Assembly (NCBI GenBank): GCA_020055645.1
Contig: CM034548.1
Location: forward strand, 14,446,001-14,510,000
Reading direction: 5' to 3'
Length of the DNA: 64,000 bases
Origin: Tomocerus qinae
Lineage: Eukaryota; Arthropoda; Collembola; Entomobryomorpha; Tomoceridae
Part shown: positions 12,596 through 26,878 of the stretch, piece by piece
How the letters are laid out: each line of letters opens with the position of its first letter
How positions within the stretch are numbered: position 1 is the stretch's first letter
The notes under the pieces: model-generated
What the model was told of the DNA's origin: nothing
Databases searched by the model: none
Seen by the model: the letters and a program-made list of their open reading frames with translations, nothing else
Program-made: the position numbers and the translations under genes

Positions 12596-15500
12596 GTAAG
12601 TACAGGATGAGCCTTACTACTGCAGATATCAAAGATATTCTTATGCTGTAATTGTTGTATAAAGTTGCATTTCTGTAACATACGTAACCAGCACACAATC
12701 ACAAAACAAAAGCAAACTACTCATCCATCCTAAACTCAGAGACTTGTTTCGAAAACGGACTGTACGGTTTGATATACTTTAGTATTTTGATTGGTATCAA
12801 AGGAGTAGCCCTTAGGCCAGGTAAACTGGGTTGTTGTCGACACGCCCTAAACGCACTGCTCTCCTTTAGATTGCATTTCACCTTCATGGTACGTTACTTC
12901 GTCTGTTCTTGCATCTAACTCACTATATTCTACAACTAAATACAGAATATCTTTTTAAACTTTGTACTCTACAACTCTGAGTAGAAGGTAATTAATATTG
13001 TTTCCGTCTCTATCAATTCAATTTTTGGTATTTACTAGTCTCACTCACCCAAGTAGTATCCATCAGTGAGCCAGTTCCATCAGTCAGAGTAGTACTACCT
13101 ATTATGTCATAAAATGAATTGTCCGCAGTAGCGTATTTAGAAATTGATTTGGGAGGGGGAAATGATACGTGCAATTGGCATTATCGCAAGCGCGGAAAAT
13201 TTTGATTTATTTTGTCTAAATTGAGTTAAAATAGCCTAAATATCACACAAAGTCAAGCGAAGCGAGAATATTTTTGGTATTTTGAGAAAAAATTTTCTCC
13301 TTTCTTGGATGGGGGGGGATTTGCCCCCAAACAAACACAGACACAAGCAATATTCATCAGAGTCTTCTGGTTTGAAATACACCAAGTGAATCAGATGGAA
13401 ACAAGAAGGCGTGGTACAAAAATCGTCCGATGAAATACAGGAACTAATTTTTTATATATTGTTATGTTTAAGTAATATCTTTGGATTTGTCTCATCACTT
13501 CTTTTTAAAATGGATAGATAAGTATGGCTATGTTTCTATGTACATTATACAATGTAGCTATGAAGCTATTATTGTTATGATTGCCAATCAATTTAATTAA
13601 TAAACGTGGGACGTTGGTCAACAAATTAATTAATTATAATGGTAATCTTAGTCTCGTAAATACCCTTACGAAAGATAAGCGGTTTGTATTATAGGATATG
13701 ACATGAAATGATGAAAGATGTTTTGTGAGAATATTATAAACCAAAGTCGTACTGCGAATTTCGAATCAAATAATCCTTGTATAGTCCTTGTTCTTGGCTG
13801 GATAAATCGGTGAACGACATGACGGTTGTTTTAAGAGGTTACTTAGTAACCAATGTGATAATGTCGACTGTGCAGAGGCTCAGTGCTTTGTGGATTTAAT
13901 ATTTGGTCTGAAAGAGTGCATGTGTGACAGTACATGAAATATCATGTGGACAGGTTCACATTATGCGCTAGCTCGTATTCCTTAAGGATGGTTTCTTTTT
14001 TCCAACTTGAAATTGTCTCAGAACAATAGTAGAATAATATATCATACCACTTCCATATAAATTATATTGTGCAAAATTCGGGCTTAATAGAGAAAGAAAT
14101 AGAGATAGTTGTAATAAAAACGGAAAAACATGATAGCGGGTTTGATTTAACTAGTTATCTTAACATTTGAAATAGACTGAGTTTGCTTGTACACATGAAC
14201 AAACATAAAAGTGGATTCGTGTACAATTATAAGTAGTAAGCGTAGGTCGGTCGTTGTCGGAGAGCAAACACAGAAAGTAAATCTTTTGTTAGAGAGCGCA
14301 ACAGTTTCTATGGAGTACAGAGAGTACAAAACACGTAATTACAAAAACGTAGAATACATTTTGTTCTCACTCAATAGACAAGAGAAGTAGAGTTAATACA
14401 AAGTTGAAGTTTAAATAGTGAAGCAAAGGTAGACCACTTTTGCTACTATAAATGCAATTGTTTTTCTTCGTTTTATGTTTCAGAAGCGCATTGCTACAAT
14501 TACTTACGACAAGTTTCCTTATATCCATTGTACATTAAACAATAACGAGGCAACGCACACAGGGTAGGCAGCCATGTGGAACAGCGTTCCGTGGCCAATC
14601 CGGTTTAAAACTTTAGAGGAAACTTGTTTGTTCTATAATGGATAAAAAGTTCAAAAAGTAAAAAAATATTTACTAAATTAATTAATTAGTTAACGTAATG
14701 TGTATGTAATGAAAATGCAAATTACTGTAGTGTATGATTTAAAAGGTGATTTGGTTGTCATGTCATGTCATTGTAAATATACAGATAAACATTAAATTGT
14801 AATCCGCCATGTGTATTTCAGGGTTAATTTCTCGGGTGTCTTGCTAACTATAACCTTTTGAATTTTTTGACATTTTCCCAACTGCATTACACACATAGAC
14901 AAATCCTGTTTGGCAACTTACCTTTAAACGCTTGTAGGATGCCACTGGAACTGGAAGTCATTAAGATTTTTAAAAATGGTAAACTAATAATTATTTGTAT
15001 TAATTTGATTTGAATATAGATACTGCTTTAAGGGACAAAAGAATGAGCATTTTGTTCCAGTCTATTTATTTGCATTATGATGACTTTTGTATATTTAGTA
15101 TAAATACCCCAGAAGCATTTCAAATCCTTAATAATATACACATTTGTGCAAATTATAAGCATTTGATTTAAACTTGAATAGCACGCTGTATTAGATTGTG
15201 TGGATTGCAATCGCCCTGCTGCTGAGAATTGCCAACAGGATGACTTAGGTACAGGTGTGTTTTCTTAATAATTATATTTGTGGTTTAAAAAAATCTGCCT
15301 TAAACCGTGTGATAAAATACAAAGGCAGACTCACATAAACGAAGTGATAGCTTTACAGGTAAAGGTTGGAAAGAAATTCAAGAAGGCAACTTTTAGGGCA
15401 TTTGTGAGACGAGTTAACCCATCTGAATATAATATTTGTGAAAAATAATTTAGACACACACGATAGAGAGACGGGCATACCAGATGTGTGTATTAAGAAC

Positions 15501-18500
15501 TGTCTACCGTCTGCTATCTTATTAAATGTAGGCGATGAAGGGATGGTTTGAGGAGAATGAATTCAAAATATTGAATAAGTCAAGGAATAACTCGAGAAAA
15601 TGCTTGGAAAAGAACGAGAGGTATTCAATGATGTAAATATGCAAGTACATAAAAGCCATACCAAGTCACGGTAACCAGAAGCGTTTGTTCTCTCACCAGA
15701 ATGTAGTGATAATGATGAGAATCTCATGGAAATGAAAAGTTATGGAAAATTGAGAGGAGCAGGATTTCATTCTACTTGTCTTGGTCGATTATTGGATATC
15801 GCTGTAGGAAGAAACAAGGTGAGATGATCCCAGTGAAATCACTAACCTAATAATTCTATATCGAGTTGTTTTGTAAAAGATACCCCTTCAATACCCTCCC
15901 ACTTGCAGAACACGTAAGGCAATATTCTGCAATTAACTTCTTTACATATTTTGGCATCTCTGAACATCTCCCTCTGTCTATTTCTCTTTTATCCCACTGG
16001 ACTGTATTAGGAAATTCTTTATACTTGATCTTCCACTTTTTTACTCCACATATCAAAACCACAATCCTGTTGCCTTTCGACTCCAACCAATAATCTATAA
16101 TATTATATCACAATCGTTTATTGCTAGATAAATAAATGCTTTACTTGCCTAATTCTCCCTAACAAAAACATATTGACAGAGGATTATAGCTCATTGATAT
16201 CCTAATCAAAAGGAGAAATCCATTACAACTGTTTCATGTGTTGATTCTACTGGCTACCTACTATTAAACAAGTCAGCCAGTCATCAGCGAAATCATACAA
16301 ACCCAACCCATTACTCATTACTCTGGCGTTCAAAAATAAATAAAAATATAAACCAAAGATACCACATGAAATAAAATACTTTAACTTCATTTCATGAAAA
16401 TAATCTAGAGCACAAATTATACACGTCAATTTTCTCGGGTATAAGAGCAAGAATGTTGTAAGAAAAAAATATGGCAATTTATTCAAATTGCAATTGATTT
16501 TAGCTGATAAATATCTTGAGGTTCTTAATAAGTGTTAAATATTTATGTATAATTTAAGAATATAAGTCAAAGACCGTAACAGACACTCAGTTCAATAGTC
16601 CTTAGGCGACAGTCTTCAGTGGTATCATTATTTTAAATGGAGCAATTTTTCCAATAAAGCAATGTGTAAATTATGGTGATTACTTTTCGCGCCGGTGTGA
16701 GTTCTATAAATAAGTAGATTACTTAAACAGTTTTAAAATGAATTACATGAGGACAAGACTATGGTTTTCTAATTGGATGTTGATTAAAAATATGAAGGGT
16801 GACTTTTATTTGACAGGGGGAATCAACAAATAATAGTGTTTGTAGTCCTATTCTGTATTGAAAAAAGTGCAGGGTATTTTTGGGTACTCAACAACAATAT
16901 ATACAGGTTTGATAATGGAAATGGTGTTTGCATGTCCCTAAGTAAAAAAGCGTTGTGTCATACATAAAGCCGTTTCCACTGTGCTGAAGCAGCTTTTACA
17001 ATGCAGTACAATTGAACTGGAGTCCAAAAGAAAGCGGTAGGGGAAATGTATTTGGAGGTTCACGGACTGAAATAAAGAGAAAACTTTCTTTCTACTCTGT
17101 GCTTTATCCAGCATTCCGGGAATGAGGTAATAAAATATTAAAAAGCAGGGAGGTTTCTGAGGACCGCAAGTCGGAATTGTCATGAAGAAAAGAGGACAAG
17201 CAAAAGCTATCCTACAGAATTATTGAAAGAAGGGAGTGAGTGGTGATTTGCCGATGAATGAAAGCAAGATGTAACCGACTTTCTCTCGACTGGCGACGTT
17301 CGTCCACTTTTCTAGATAAATTTCCTCTTATCCGCTTCAAATGACAGAAAATGTACTCTCTATATGCCGTCGCTATCTCACCTACTCGACTCAGCCGCCG
17401 TGTTGGTACCCACGACAAGTGAAATAAGCTGTAAAATACACATTACTGCACCTTGTTGTACTGCACTCTATATCTATCTTTCTTACTGTACTGGACACAT
17501 AAATAAATGATGCATTCACATATCCTTGCCCACCTTTATTTCGTTAGCTACTTTAATTTTTTGCTCCAAACAAAAAATTGCACTGCCAATGTGTCCAATC
17601 CGTCCTTATATAAGGATGGATTACCATATTATATACATGATGTAGTATATATAGTATGATGAAGGTAGATGCACATTTTTATATATATTTACATAAGAAA
17701 TTTCTCCGCTTTTTACTATCAATTCCAGGACATTTATGTCATGTACCTTTGTACCTATCTATACATGTCTCTACAAAAAAGCTAGACAAAATATTATCTC
17801 GAGTCACACGGGGGAAATATTTGCACAGATACATAAAGTGCATTTTTCAATGTAGGCAATGAGTAAGACTCAAATTTTAAACTCCATAGCAGGATTTTAT
17901 GGACTTAGTTTTCTGTATTTTTATTTTCTTACTGAGACTTATAGTGTCTAACTACTAATAATAATCAATGCCTACCATTCTATGCATTATTAATAATATT
18001 AACTAGATGTATCTGAGAATCGACAGTGCAGAGTGCAGCTCCGGAAAGTAAATGATGAGTAGAAAGAAATGGGGATAGTTAAGAATATAAACCCCAGGTT
18101 AGAGGTTTCTGCTGTTTCAAAACTACTTACTGCGTGCCACAGGGTTGAAAAAAGTGACGGCTGGTGGCTAAGAATAGATCAGTGAAGTAACTAACATTAA
18201 ATATGGGCATTATTTTCAGTTTTCCTAATGGCAGGATGTGTAGTTTATTATAAATAGGTACCCACTCTGTTTTAGATAGAAAGAAACATAGGTCATCAGA
18301 TTTTCAGGGAGGGAACTAATATACTTCCGTCTTTATTTCTTCATATGAAATGACATTTCGCAGTGGGGTACTGCAAGGGGACTTAGGAACCCTCTCCATA
18401 AGCACCAAATCTCTAAAAAAATACTCATGTAGTCAATCCCAATGTTAGTTCTCACTAAGACTGACTTCAAATGGGACCCAGCATTTTGGAAAGATTCTGA

Positions 18501-21344
18501 TTTGGTAATATGCTAGTAGGTTTAATAAACTGTACTGCATATTTTTATAGTTCTATCTGCATATTGTGCAAAATAGGAGACAAAAGAACATTAGAAAGAG
18601 TATATTAATGCTTAGCTTCCTCCAGATATCATTTAATTCAGAAACTTGTAAAATGAAGAAATTTCCTTTTGTGGGAAAGAAAATGTAGAACCGGGTCAGG
18701 TTTCTAGTTTTAATAGGCATTTTTTGCAATCTGTAAAGGGCTGTAATAATTTTAGCCAATTAACAAGAAAGCATAAAAAGTAACCGATGAACATGACTAA
18801 CTACGACGAGAAGTCTCTATTGTTAAATAATTCGACGGTTATAATATAGTAAAATGTGCAACCAGATCTATTAGTAGGGCAAGAAGCTGAAGTATAGTTA
18901 ATGACCAGCCTGAATAATGTTACGTTATGTGGGAAGAAGAATACTCAAGCTCTGCATTGTCAGCGCTGTCTTTAGTCAATATAAAATGTAGTAAGTCTGA
19001 GCTGAAAGCTCTCTAACAAAGGAGTCAACAGAACAACAGAAACTGAAAGAAGAAATCCAATATCATATTATTCTGAAGAACATTTTCCAGGCAGGAGCCA
19101 GACCACATTAGGCAGTAGCCAGTTTGGTAAACTACATAAGAAAAGACTGGATCTTGAAAGCGAAGTGGATGGAAGATGGAATAGAAAAGGAAGGCAGAGC
19201 AGAAAATCGAGCAACAGGTTGTACTCGCGAGCGACTTGCAAAGCCTAAATAGTAATACCTCTGCTACCTACACAATTTAATATTAGATGCAGTAGTGCAG
19301 GTGTGCTACATTAATGTACTGATGTAACTCTTCTTGCATAAAAACCATCAGTAAGTGGAATACCAGTTGAAGATGGAATAAAAGATCTGTCTCAAAAATG
19401 ATAAAAGACTTTCGGAAACTGCTATTAAAAGATACTTCTTGCATTTCTCATGGGTATACTGAAACAAAACCTCGTGGATGATTTTACACAGTATCTATCA
19501 ACGACACAATCTTAAAAATTTCTGAAAAGATAATGAATATTATTTAATTTTCCCAAATAGTAGGATTGGATAGTATTTTAATGTTTCACTTCCGAAAATG
19601 AATAGTAGTAATTATATATTTGTTCATCAGTTAGGAACATTTATAATGAAATATAAATACATAAATAAGTATAAGAACATAAGTTTATATAGAATGTTGA
19701 ACCTTGACAAATACTGCTATATAAACTTCGTATACGGTATTGTATTCATTTAAATGTTGTACCAATAAATCAATAGAGCTTGTTGTTTACATCTATGTAG
19801 ACCAGTACCAGACTAGACACTTGTATATGTAGCAAGGTGTATTTTATTTTTATACATATTCTGTGCTAAATGATTTAACCTGGTTTGACTGGTACATTCC
19901 GAGATGAAAATAAGCCTAGTCTATATTGATGATCTACTACTTGTACTACTGTACTCTACACCTTGAACTGCTACTGGCATCCTTCCCTACAAGAAATGAT
20001 GAACAGAAATCATTTTTTTACTCCAGCCAGCATCTCCGTCGTCTTTCTGAGTAGTGGAGAGAGAAGTAGATGAACGAAACGCATCAGAGAAATCCATTGT
20101 TCATGTTTGTTACCTGTGGATCGTGAGATTAAATATAAATTGAGCAGCACTTGCACTTACGACGAACTAGTTTGATAACGGCCTACGACTACTTATGAGA
20201 TTTGAGTGAAAAAGTCGCAGATGTACAACGTGTGTATGTATAGTACTACAGTCATGAAGGATGGAGATGCACCGGACGTCTTTCTTGGTTGTTACTTAAT
20301 TTTGGGTATTCCTGTTTTTACTATTCTGTGTTTGAATATTTCCATGTGGACAGCATATTCTTTATTATCGGGTGTATAAATATCTTAGTGTGTAAGTGTA
20401 TCGTGCTTTTCGTCTGTTTGGTAGTAATCCCAGGCTTAGCCTCAAGGGGCACAGACAGCATAATCATACAACTGCTCTCTTTTAGCTCACAGTCAGTTCA
20501 GTCAAGGCCAAATCGAACCCTAGTCCTCAAGTCCAGCCCATGTAGATAACGGTCATACAAACATTACGTAAACCTATCTACCTATATCATTCTTAGAGAA
20601 CCTACAAACATAGGTAACACTCTAACCATAGGGAGAATACAAACTAGACAAATGCAATCTGTCGACTATATACAATTTATCCAGTACATAGAGATACTAT
20701 AGTATTAAGTATATCAGCATAAATCCATGCATAGGATTTAATATGTATCTTTAAAAGTCAACTGATAAAGCTACAGTTGTTGCATGTAACTATAGAGTGA
20801 GGGTATAAGTAACTTTACTAGTAAAATGGACATTATAATAATATCCAAAGAAGGTAGTAGTGTAACACTTGTGTTTATCTGCACTAGGTATACGACTATA
20901 TTATTATTAAGAATAATAATATCAATGTAGATTACCTGCAGTATAAGCACTTACTAATAGATAGTGATGTACCCTAACTATATAAGGGGGGAATTAAATT
21001 CGTTACACAGAGAAATACTCACTTTTTGGTTTACGATGGTTTTCCTTAGCTCAGTGAGAGTCCTTTTCTTACTCTGGGGACCATTCTTGGGTAGTAGGTA
21101 AGGAAGGTAGGTACTTATATAGACTATTATACAGATTGTTATTGCTGTTACTACTGGTGCAAGAATTATATTATTTGTACCCCAACAGCACACAACGCTT
21201 TATCTTTATCATAGACTTATGTACACTGCTATACCCATTCTCAGTGCTAGCAACAGAAACAAAAAACAACTGCCTGGTTGTTTGAATTCAGCATATAATT
21301 CTGATAGCATCAAAACCATCGGACATTTTAAGACGTCCGGTCAG
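12596..21344. other. Non-coding stretch without a supportable gene
   Basis: There is no exon I can support. It holds the G-run repeat near 13.1-13.3 kb and a short GC-rich patch at about 14.55-14.61 kb with the near-palindrome GGAACAGCGTTCC. Near 19.05-19.25 kb a purine-rich stretch stays open for about 60 codons apart from one TAG, which may be decayed coding sequence. At about 20.48 kb a CTCTCTTTTAG acceptor-like string leads into a 19-codon open frame ending in TAG. None of these has supporting context. Confidence 0.55.
13125..13330. repeat. Repeat remnant with G-runs at both ends
   Basis: The stretch starts with a GCAGTAGCGTATTTAG string and a GGGAGGGGGA run, passes through AT-rich sequence with a GCGAAGCGAGA motif, and ends with a run of eight G at 13311-13318 followed by TTTGCCCCC. 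This layout (AGCGTAT start, G-rich blocks near both ends) resembles a type of dispersed repeat fragment common in invertebrate genomes. No family can be named from sequence alone. No reading frame or clear target duplication is visible. Confidence 0.35.
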
Positions 21345-21858
21345 ATGGGTTTGGGCACTACTGCCGCCTAATCTTTTCTTAATCTCTTACTCGAGATTGG
21401 TAATCCGGAAAAAGGTGAGGGTAGGGACGGCGAAGGTTCAGGTAGCGGCTCAGGTAGCAAACGAAAGTCCCAGGGTAGTAAGACTTTTCCAGCATACCCA
21501 AAAATTGTAAGCATTGGAGTACTTACAATTAAGTGTTCAGGTTTACCTAATGCTACTGTTGCTAGCCGATGCTGCACGCTGCGCTGGCTTGATTCATGGT
21601 TCTATTCTACAGTATATCTTCTGTGCATTGTTTGCTTTATATTTACACTATTACACTACTAGTAATAATAAATTTCTACCATTGCCCCATAATCAATGAT
21701 ATCCATAAATATGTATTATATGTAAATCTAAAACTAAACTCGCACAAAGCAATGCTGTTTAGTGTCTTAATTATGACTTATTTGTGATTGCCATTAATAT
21801 TGCTTAAATTTTTACTTATTATATTTATGAAAGACAATAATGTAGTAATTTAGTAATG
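21345..21858. repeat. Left arm of large inverted repeat
   Basis: This arm of about 514 bp matches the reverse complement of 22354-22900 along almost its whole length, roughly 90 percent by eye. The right arm is slightly longer through two small insertions. The best-preserved part runs from the GGTAATCCGGAAAAAGGTG block (about 21398) inward to the ATTTATGAAAGA block (about 21823). The outermost 40 bp are diverged. A reading frame of about 69 codons in this arm (minus strand) has a counterpart in the other arm, with shared LLPEPLPEPSPSLPSPFSGL. It probably only reflects the shared DNA. Confidence 0.85.
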
Positions 21859-22353
21859 TTAAAGCTTTTGATACGGGAAGTGACAAGCTTACTGGTTGCA
21901 ACTTGTAGCAACGCCCAACGAATACTACAATACAATTACACGGTTTAACTAATGCATAATGTTGTAAACATGAAAAAAATTAAATAATTAAAAATGGTTA
22001 GTCTAATGACAACCAAGAATGATGGTAAGTACTTATAGCTTAAATTTTAGTATTATTTGGACGAATATATCACCAGCTTGTCAATTCCAGTATTTGATAG
22101 TTTGGGTATTATTATATTTAGTTATACATTGAAAATTAACAAGTATTGTATATTTTATTATTTTATTATACTACTTTAAGATAAAGTAGAAAAAACTTAT
22201 TGTAGTTCAGCAAGATTCGTCTAAACGAACTAATTCGTCTAATAATCTAAACCATATAGACGAATATTGGTAGTTCAGCGTTGTTAGAAGTTGCAAACGT
22301 AAGTTTACTTCCAGCATCGAATTTTTTTTGTATACTGCCTAAAATGACATGGA
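21859..22353. other. Spacer of large inverted repeat
   Basis: About 495 bp of AT-rich sequence separates the arms. At 22203-22280 it holds its own repeats: two direct copies of ATTCGTCTA and one inverted copy (TAGACGAAT), enclosed by a direct GTAGTTCAGC repeat. That could be a smaller nested insertion. At about 21993-22022 an ATG starts ten open codons ending at a consensus donor, GATG|GTAAGT. I regard this as chance. Confidence 0.6.
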
Positions 22354-22900
22354 CATTATTAGAGTAGATTATTATCTTTCATAAATATAATGAGTAAAAA
22401 TTCAAGCAATATTAATGGCAATCAGAAATAAGCCATAATTAAAAAACAAAACAGCATTGTTTTTTGTGCAAGTTTAGTTTTAGATTTACATATAATACAT
22501 ATTTAAGGATATCATTGATTATGGGGCAATGGTAGAAGTTTATTATAGTTACTAGTGTAATAGTGTAAATGTAAAGGCAGTAATGTAAAGCAAGCAATGC
22601 ACAGAAGATGTACTGTAGAGTAGAACCATGAATCAAGCCAGCCAGCGTGCAGCATCGGCTAGCAACAATATAGCATTAGGTAAACGTGAACACTTAATTA
22701 TAAGTACTCCCAGTCCTTTACCTGTGCTTACAATTTTTGGGTGTGCTGGAAAAGTCTCACTACCCTGGGCCTTTCATTTGTTACCTGAACCACTACCTGA
22801 ACCTTCGCCGTCCCTTCCCTCACCTTTTTCCGGATTACCAATTCCGAGAAGGATTTTAAGGAAAGACTTACGGGCAGATCTTACCACATCCGGTCAGATC
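22354..22900. repeat. Right arm of large inverted repeat
   Basis: This is the inverted copy of 21345-21858. Divergence is mostly single-base changes plus two small insertions here, around the GTAAAGGACTGG equivalent and the ACTGCCTTT equivalent. That implies an old but not ancient event, or partial gene conversion. The arm carries an open frame of about 110 codons (22628-22960) that runs past the arm's outer edge. Its Pro-rich, low-complexity character does not resemble a known protein to me. Confidence 0.85.
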
Positions 22901-24559
22901 TGGTCTCTCTCCCTTTCTTTCTTTCGCTTTTGTAATGGTAATGGTAATCCTATGTTATAATTTATATTTCTTATGACTCACTCTGAGTGGGACAACATAT
23001 GCAACCCCAAAATCCCTTTTTACATATCATACACGAAAGGTTATGCTAGTGTTTAACAGGTACTATTTATTTCCTGTGCACATTTCAAACGAGACACTTT
23101 TTTTAGTTTCTAAATTCTAAGAATCATAACATGGTGTAAAAAATTATATAAATTTGAAAAAATGCAAAAAGCGGGTGTATTATAGCTTTTAGAATATTTA
23201 AAAAGACACCAGTAAAGTTTTCTTCGTGTTCGTCAAAATTAAGAAAATAATATTTTTGAATACGTTTTAAAAATTTTAGTCTAACGTACATACATCAAAA
23301 ATCTGTCAATAATTGTACCTTTTTCTAAAATTAAATTTAATGCACTTGAAATTTTTAAGATGAAAAATAGATTGTTCGTCAAGTTACAATTACAAGAGTG
23401 GCATGAGTGGGGTAGTAAGTATAGAATGAAGTTTACGGTCTGCGAACCAACTCACCCTTTTGAGTATCTTTGTATATTATATTAAATTCTAACTTTGTGA
23501 CTCTGACTCGAGCAGAAGGCACAACTATTACGTCAACAATAGAGAATGTAGATGAAAAGGGCTGTGCTTATTCTTAAAATGCCTGAAAGTAAGGGTTGTC
23601 TTGGAAGTAAGTAGGAAGACTGTTTTATCATCCATTTTCTTCACTTTGTCTCTTTCCAGTCCACAATTTATTACACAGCGCACCGGTTCAGTTCAGAGGT
23701 AACTGACGGTTCACTTCATACAAAAGCACGGAGCTTATTATTCATCATTTCACCATAATGATAATATTCATGGTACTTGTTCACTGCTTCCATAAGGGTT
23801 TACATGTTTACATCTTCATTCCCTTCTTGCGTTGTCCCATACTTTGTGATTACCTACCTGCTTTTCCCCATACTCAACTCTACCAACTTATATCATCATA
23901 CTTTATAATACTTCTCCAATATACTTATTACTTCCTCCACGTATGCCATAGTGGTCGTATCTTCAACTTATATGCACTACCAACCACAATATGCCCCACT
24001 CTTCACATTCACGGTTCATATTCATAGAATAATATCTCGAGTACCTCTACTCTTACTCCCCTGTCTCTCTCAACTTCTTTCTAATTAGGCACTCCGAGGA
24101 AATTGAGCGATACCCATCTGTCAACTAACGTCATCGTAATGGAGGTAGCCCTTTTCAGTGAGATAAAATTATTTCTAGCGGCTTGAAATGATATTTCTTG
24201 GGTCACACTTTTAAACTTTGATTAAATGTCTTCCTTCCTCGTCGTACAAATAAATATTTGTCTTTAGCAAATCAGAGAGTTGATGGATCATAAATAAATC
24301 CAAAATATCAATTAATGATTTAAAATAAAAGAAAATAAACTAGGGTAATAAAATAATTAATGCCGTTATTCAATGCATCGACTCGAGACCAACAATAGAT
24401 CTATCATTTCAGTATTGGCATTGGAACCCCAATGTTTAATTGAAAGTCCCTTCGGTCGAGCTCGAACTACAAGATAGGTAGGTAATCGAAAATAAGCCAA
24501 CAATACTGATTATAATATAATAAACCATGTCAAATGCATGTAAAAAAGTTAGCTAGATA

Positions 24560-24770
24560 ATCAAGCTTTGGGACGTTACATAACGTTTTAGTGAATTTTT
24601 CTAATGATCTTTGACCTTTTGACACGTTTGACACCACCTGTTACCAATTTTCGAACTCGAACTCACTTTTCATTCCTAGATCACATGCAGAAAATTTGAA
24701 TTGATTATCTCAAACCGTTCTTGAGTTATTGTACCAACAGACAGACAAATAGACAGACAGACAGTCGGTC
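24560..24770 (+). repeat. Transposon-type tail ending in CAGA units
   Basis: A moderately complex stretch, including CTCAAACCGTTCTTGAGTTA, leads into interrupted CAGACAGA/TAGACAGA units at 24738-24764. The layout of a unique segment running into a GACN simple tail resembles the right end of the 50.7-52.9 kb element, although the unique parts differ. It is probably the 3' end of a dispersed element. The 5' limit is a guess. Confidence 0.4.
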
Positions 24771-26878
24771 TGTTTAACTCTATTGCTCCGCTACTTTATG
24801 CTCCGGCCATTATTGCATTACTGCTATTGCTTTTAAGTTTTTAAGCTACAGTTGACATTCAAATGATTACAAGAGATTTCAGCAGTTTGGTTTACAGTAC
24901 TAACCCAGAGTGTAATTCATTGTTTCATATTATATGCGCATTTTTCAATTTGGCTGTCCCTTTGGAATGATTTGAACTGATTTAGACCGAATTCGTCTGA
25001 ATTGGTCCAAAATAGATTGAATTGGGCCACAGTATACCAAATAGAATACGATAGATACCAATACTGTTATTAAATTTCAAAAGGTTACCATGTTTGGCCC
25101 AAATTTTAAGCTAACGTGTATACCTCCAGCACTGTTAAACCGCCGAGCTGCTGAATTTTATAAAAATAGAGTAAACTCTCATAAATACATTCATTGGATA
25201 GTAAAACTCTACTATAAAATACTAAATAGGCTCAACTTTACTACAAAATGTCCCACATAATAGTTACATTTATTGCGATAAAAATATATTCAATTTTCGA
25301 ATACAAATAGTCCACCTTTTCAAATGTGTAAACTGGTAACGATTTGAAATGACTGAAATGAGCAACTCTATGAAAACCTAAAATAGTAGGATGGAGTAAA
25401 ACACTTCTTTTGCTTATTAAAGAATTTGCCATTTATTGTTTTAAATAGTCAAGCATAAGAAAGAATTTAAATTGAAAGCATGTCTCTATCAAAATAGAAA
25501 CAGTTCATGTTTTGTAAGGGGTAAACTGTACCCACAAATGTTTACTTTTACAATATCATGTAGCATGTCCTTTTCCTGAAAATAAAAGTACTGCTAACAA
25601 CTTATCGTAACTTATCAACTTGCGTAGAATCGTTCTATTCACTTTTTCTGTTTCTATGACGGTGTGCTGTGATAATGATAAAATTATTTTTAATGGTAGA
25701 TTGTGCAAACAAAATTGGAGATCCTGCAGCTTTCTCTTTTCATTCAAAATAGAATTGTGTACAGCTATCTAATCATACTAATATGATAAGGATATGCCCA
25801 CTTGGAATACAAATAACTAATGGACTGGGTGCAATTAATGAACTTCATGGAAAAATTAAAATAATTACACTTAATGCAGCTCTGGGATCCCGGAATGGGG
25901 ACTGTAGCTATAAATTTCATCGTTTTACTGAAAATAATATTTATAAATTATTAGCAGTATACACTACCACTACTATTACTGAATAGGGACGCATAACTAT
26001 ATTACTTGTACATTACTTCAACTACCAAAATTCAAAATTGAATGGAAATAAAAAACATCTTAAAATTGATACAAAATTCTGAAACTATTGGTAAAAATTG
26101 AAAAAAATAGAATAAGTTATGTAAGAAATGATTATTATAAGCCTTGGACTATAATATTAAATTTAATGCAGCATCAAGGAACAGAAAATGTCAATTTCTA
26201 ACTAAATTATTGTGGTTTAGAACTAAAAAATTCTGTCGCCTACATCCAAAGGAAGAAACTACAGTTTTCTATATGAAAACTTAATATATTCGTAATTTTT
26301 TTGCTTATAAATAATATTTTGGGTAATAAATACATATAGATGCCTTAAAAGGAATTGCCAGTAAAATAGAGTGAAATTTTACGTAGTTTTAAATTTACTA
26401 TCGCCCTTCTTTAAAAAAAATTTTATAGGTAGTCAATTTACTAATTTAAATACTTAATTAACTAAAGTATCTAGCATCAGTTTTCGAAGATAAGGAGGGA
26501 GATTATTAAAAGTCTTGATGTATTCAAGGAGGATGGCTAAAAATTCACAAAGTAGTGTATAGACGCTCTTCACCTATGCCTCATTTTTTCATGCGTCTAT
26601 GACGCATATAACAGTTTGGCTTACGATTTGTGATTAGTGTTGACTATAGGCACTTCACGGAAACTTGAAGTACGTTTTTAGAGTAAGCATTGAATAAATA
26701 GGAAGGACATTAAAATAGTACGAAGCATAAAATACACCATACACAATACACTGTGTCAAATATTCATTGAGAGCCTTCTATACTAATAATAATAAAAATG
26801 GTTAATTTAATTCATACTTCTTAACCATTAGTACTACTTTAGGCAGTTATTCTGCATTTATAATAGCATTTTACAATT

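Noticed and set aside
14571..14598. GGAACAGCGTTCC near-palindrome resembling a nuclear receptor half-site pair
   Set aside because: Spacing is two bases shorter than a standard 3-bp-spaced palindrome. Such strings are common and there is no promoter nearby.
21993..22022. Ten-codon ATG segment ending in a consensus donor
   Set aside because: Too short to judge, and located in the spacer of an inverted repeat without promoter or acceptor context.
22628..22960. 110-codon frame in the right arm of the inverted repeat
   Set aside because: Its Pro/Ser repeats match a frame in the other arm only because the DNA is duplicated, and it runs past the arm into unrelated sequence.
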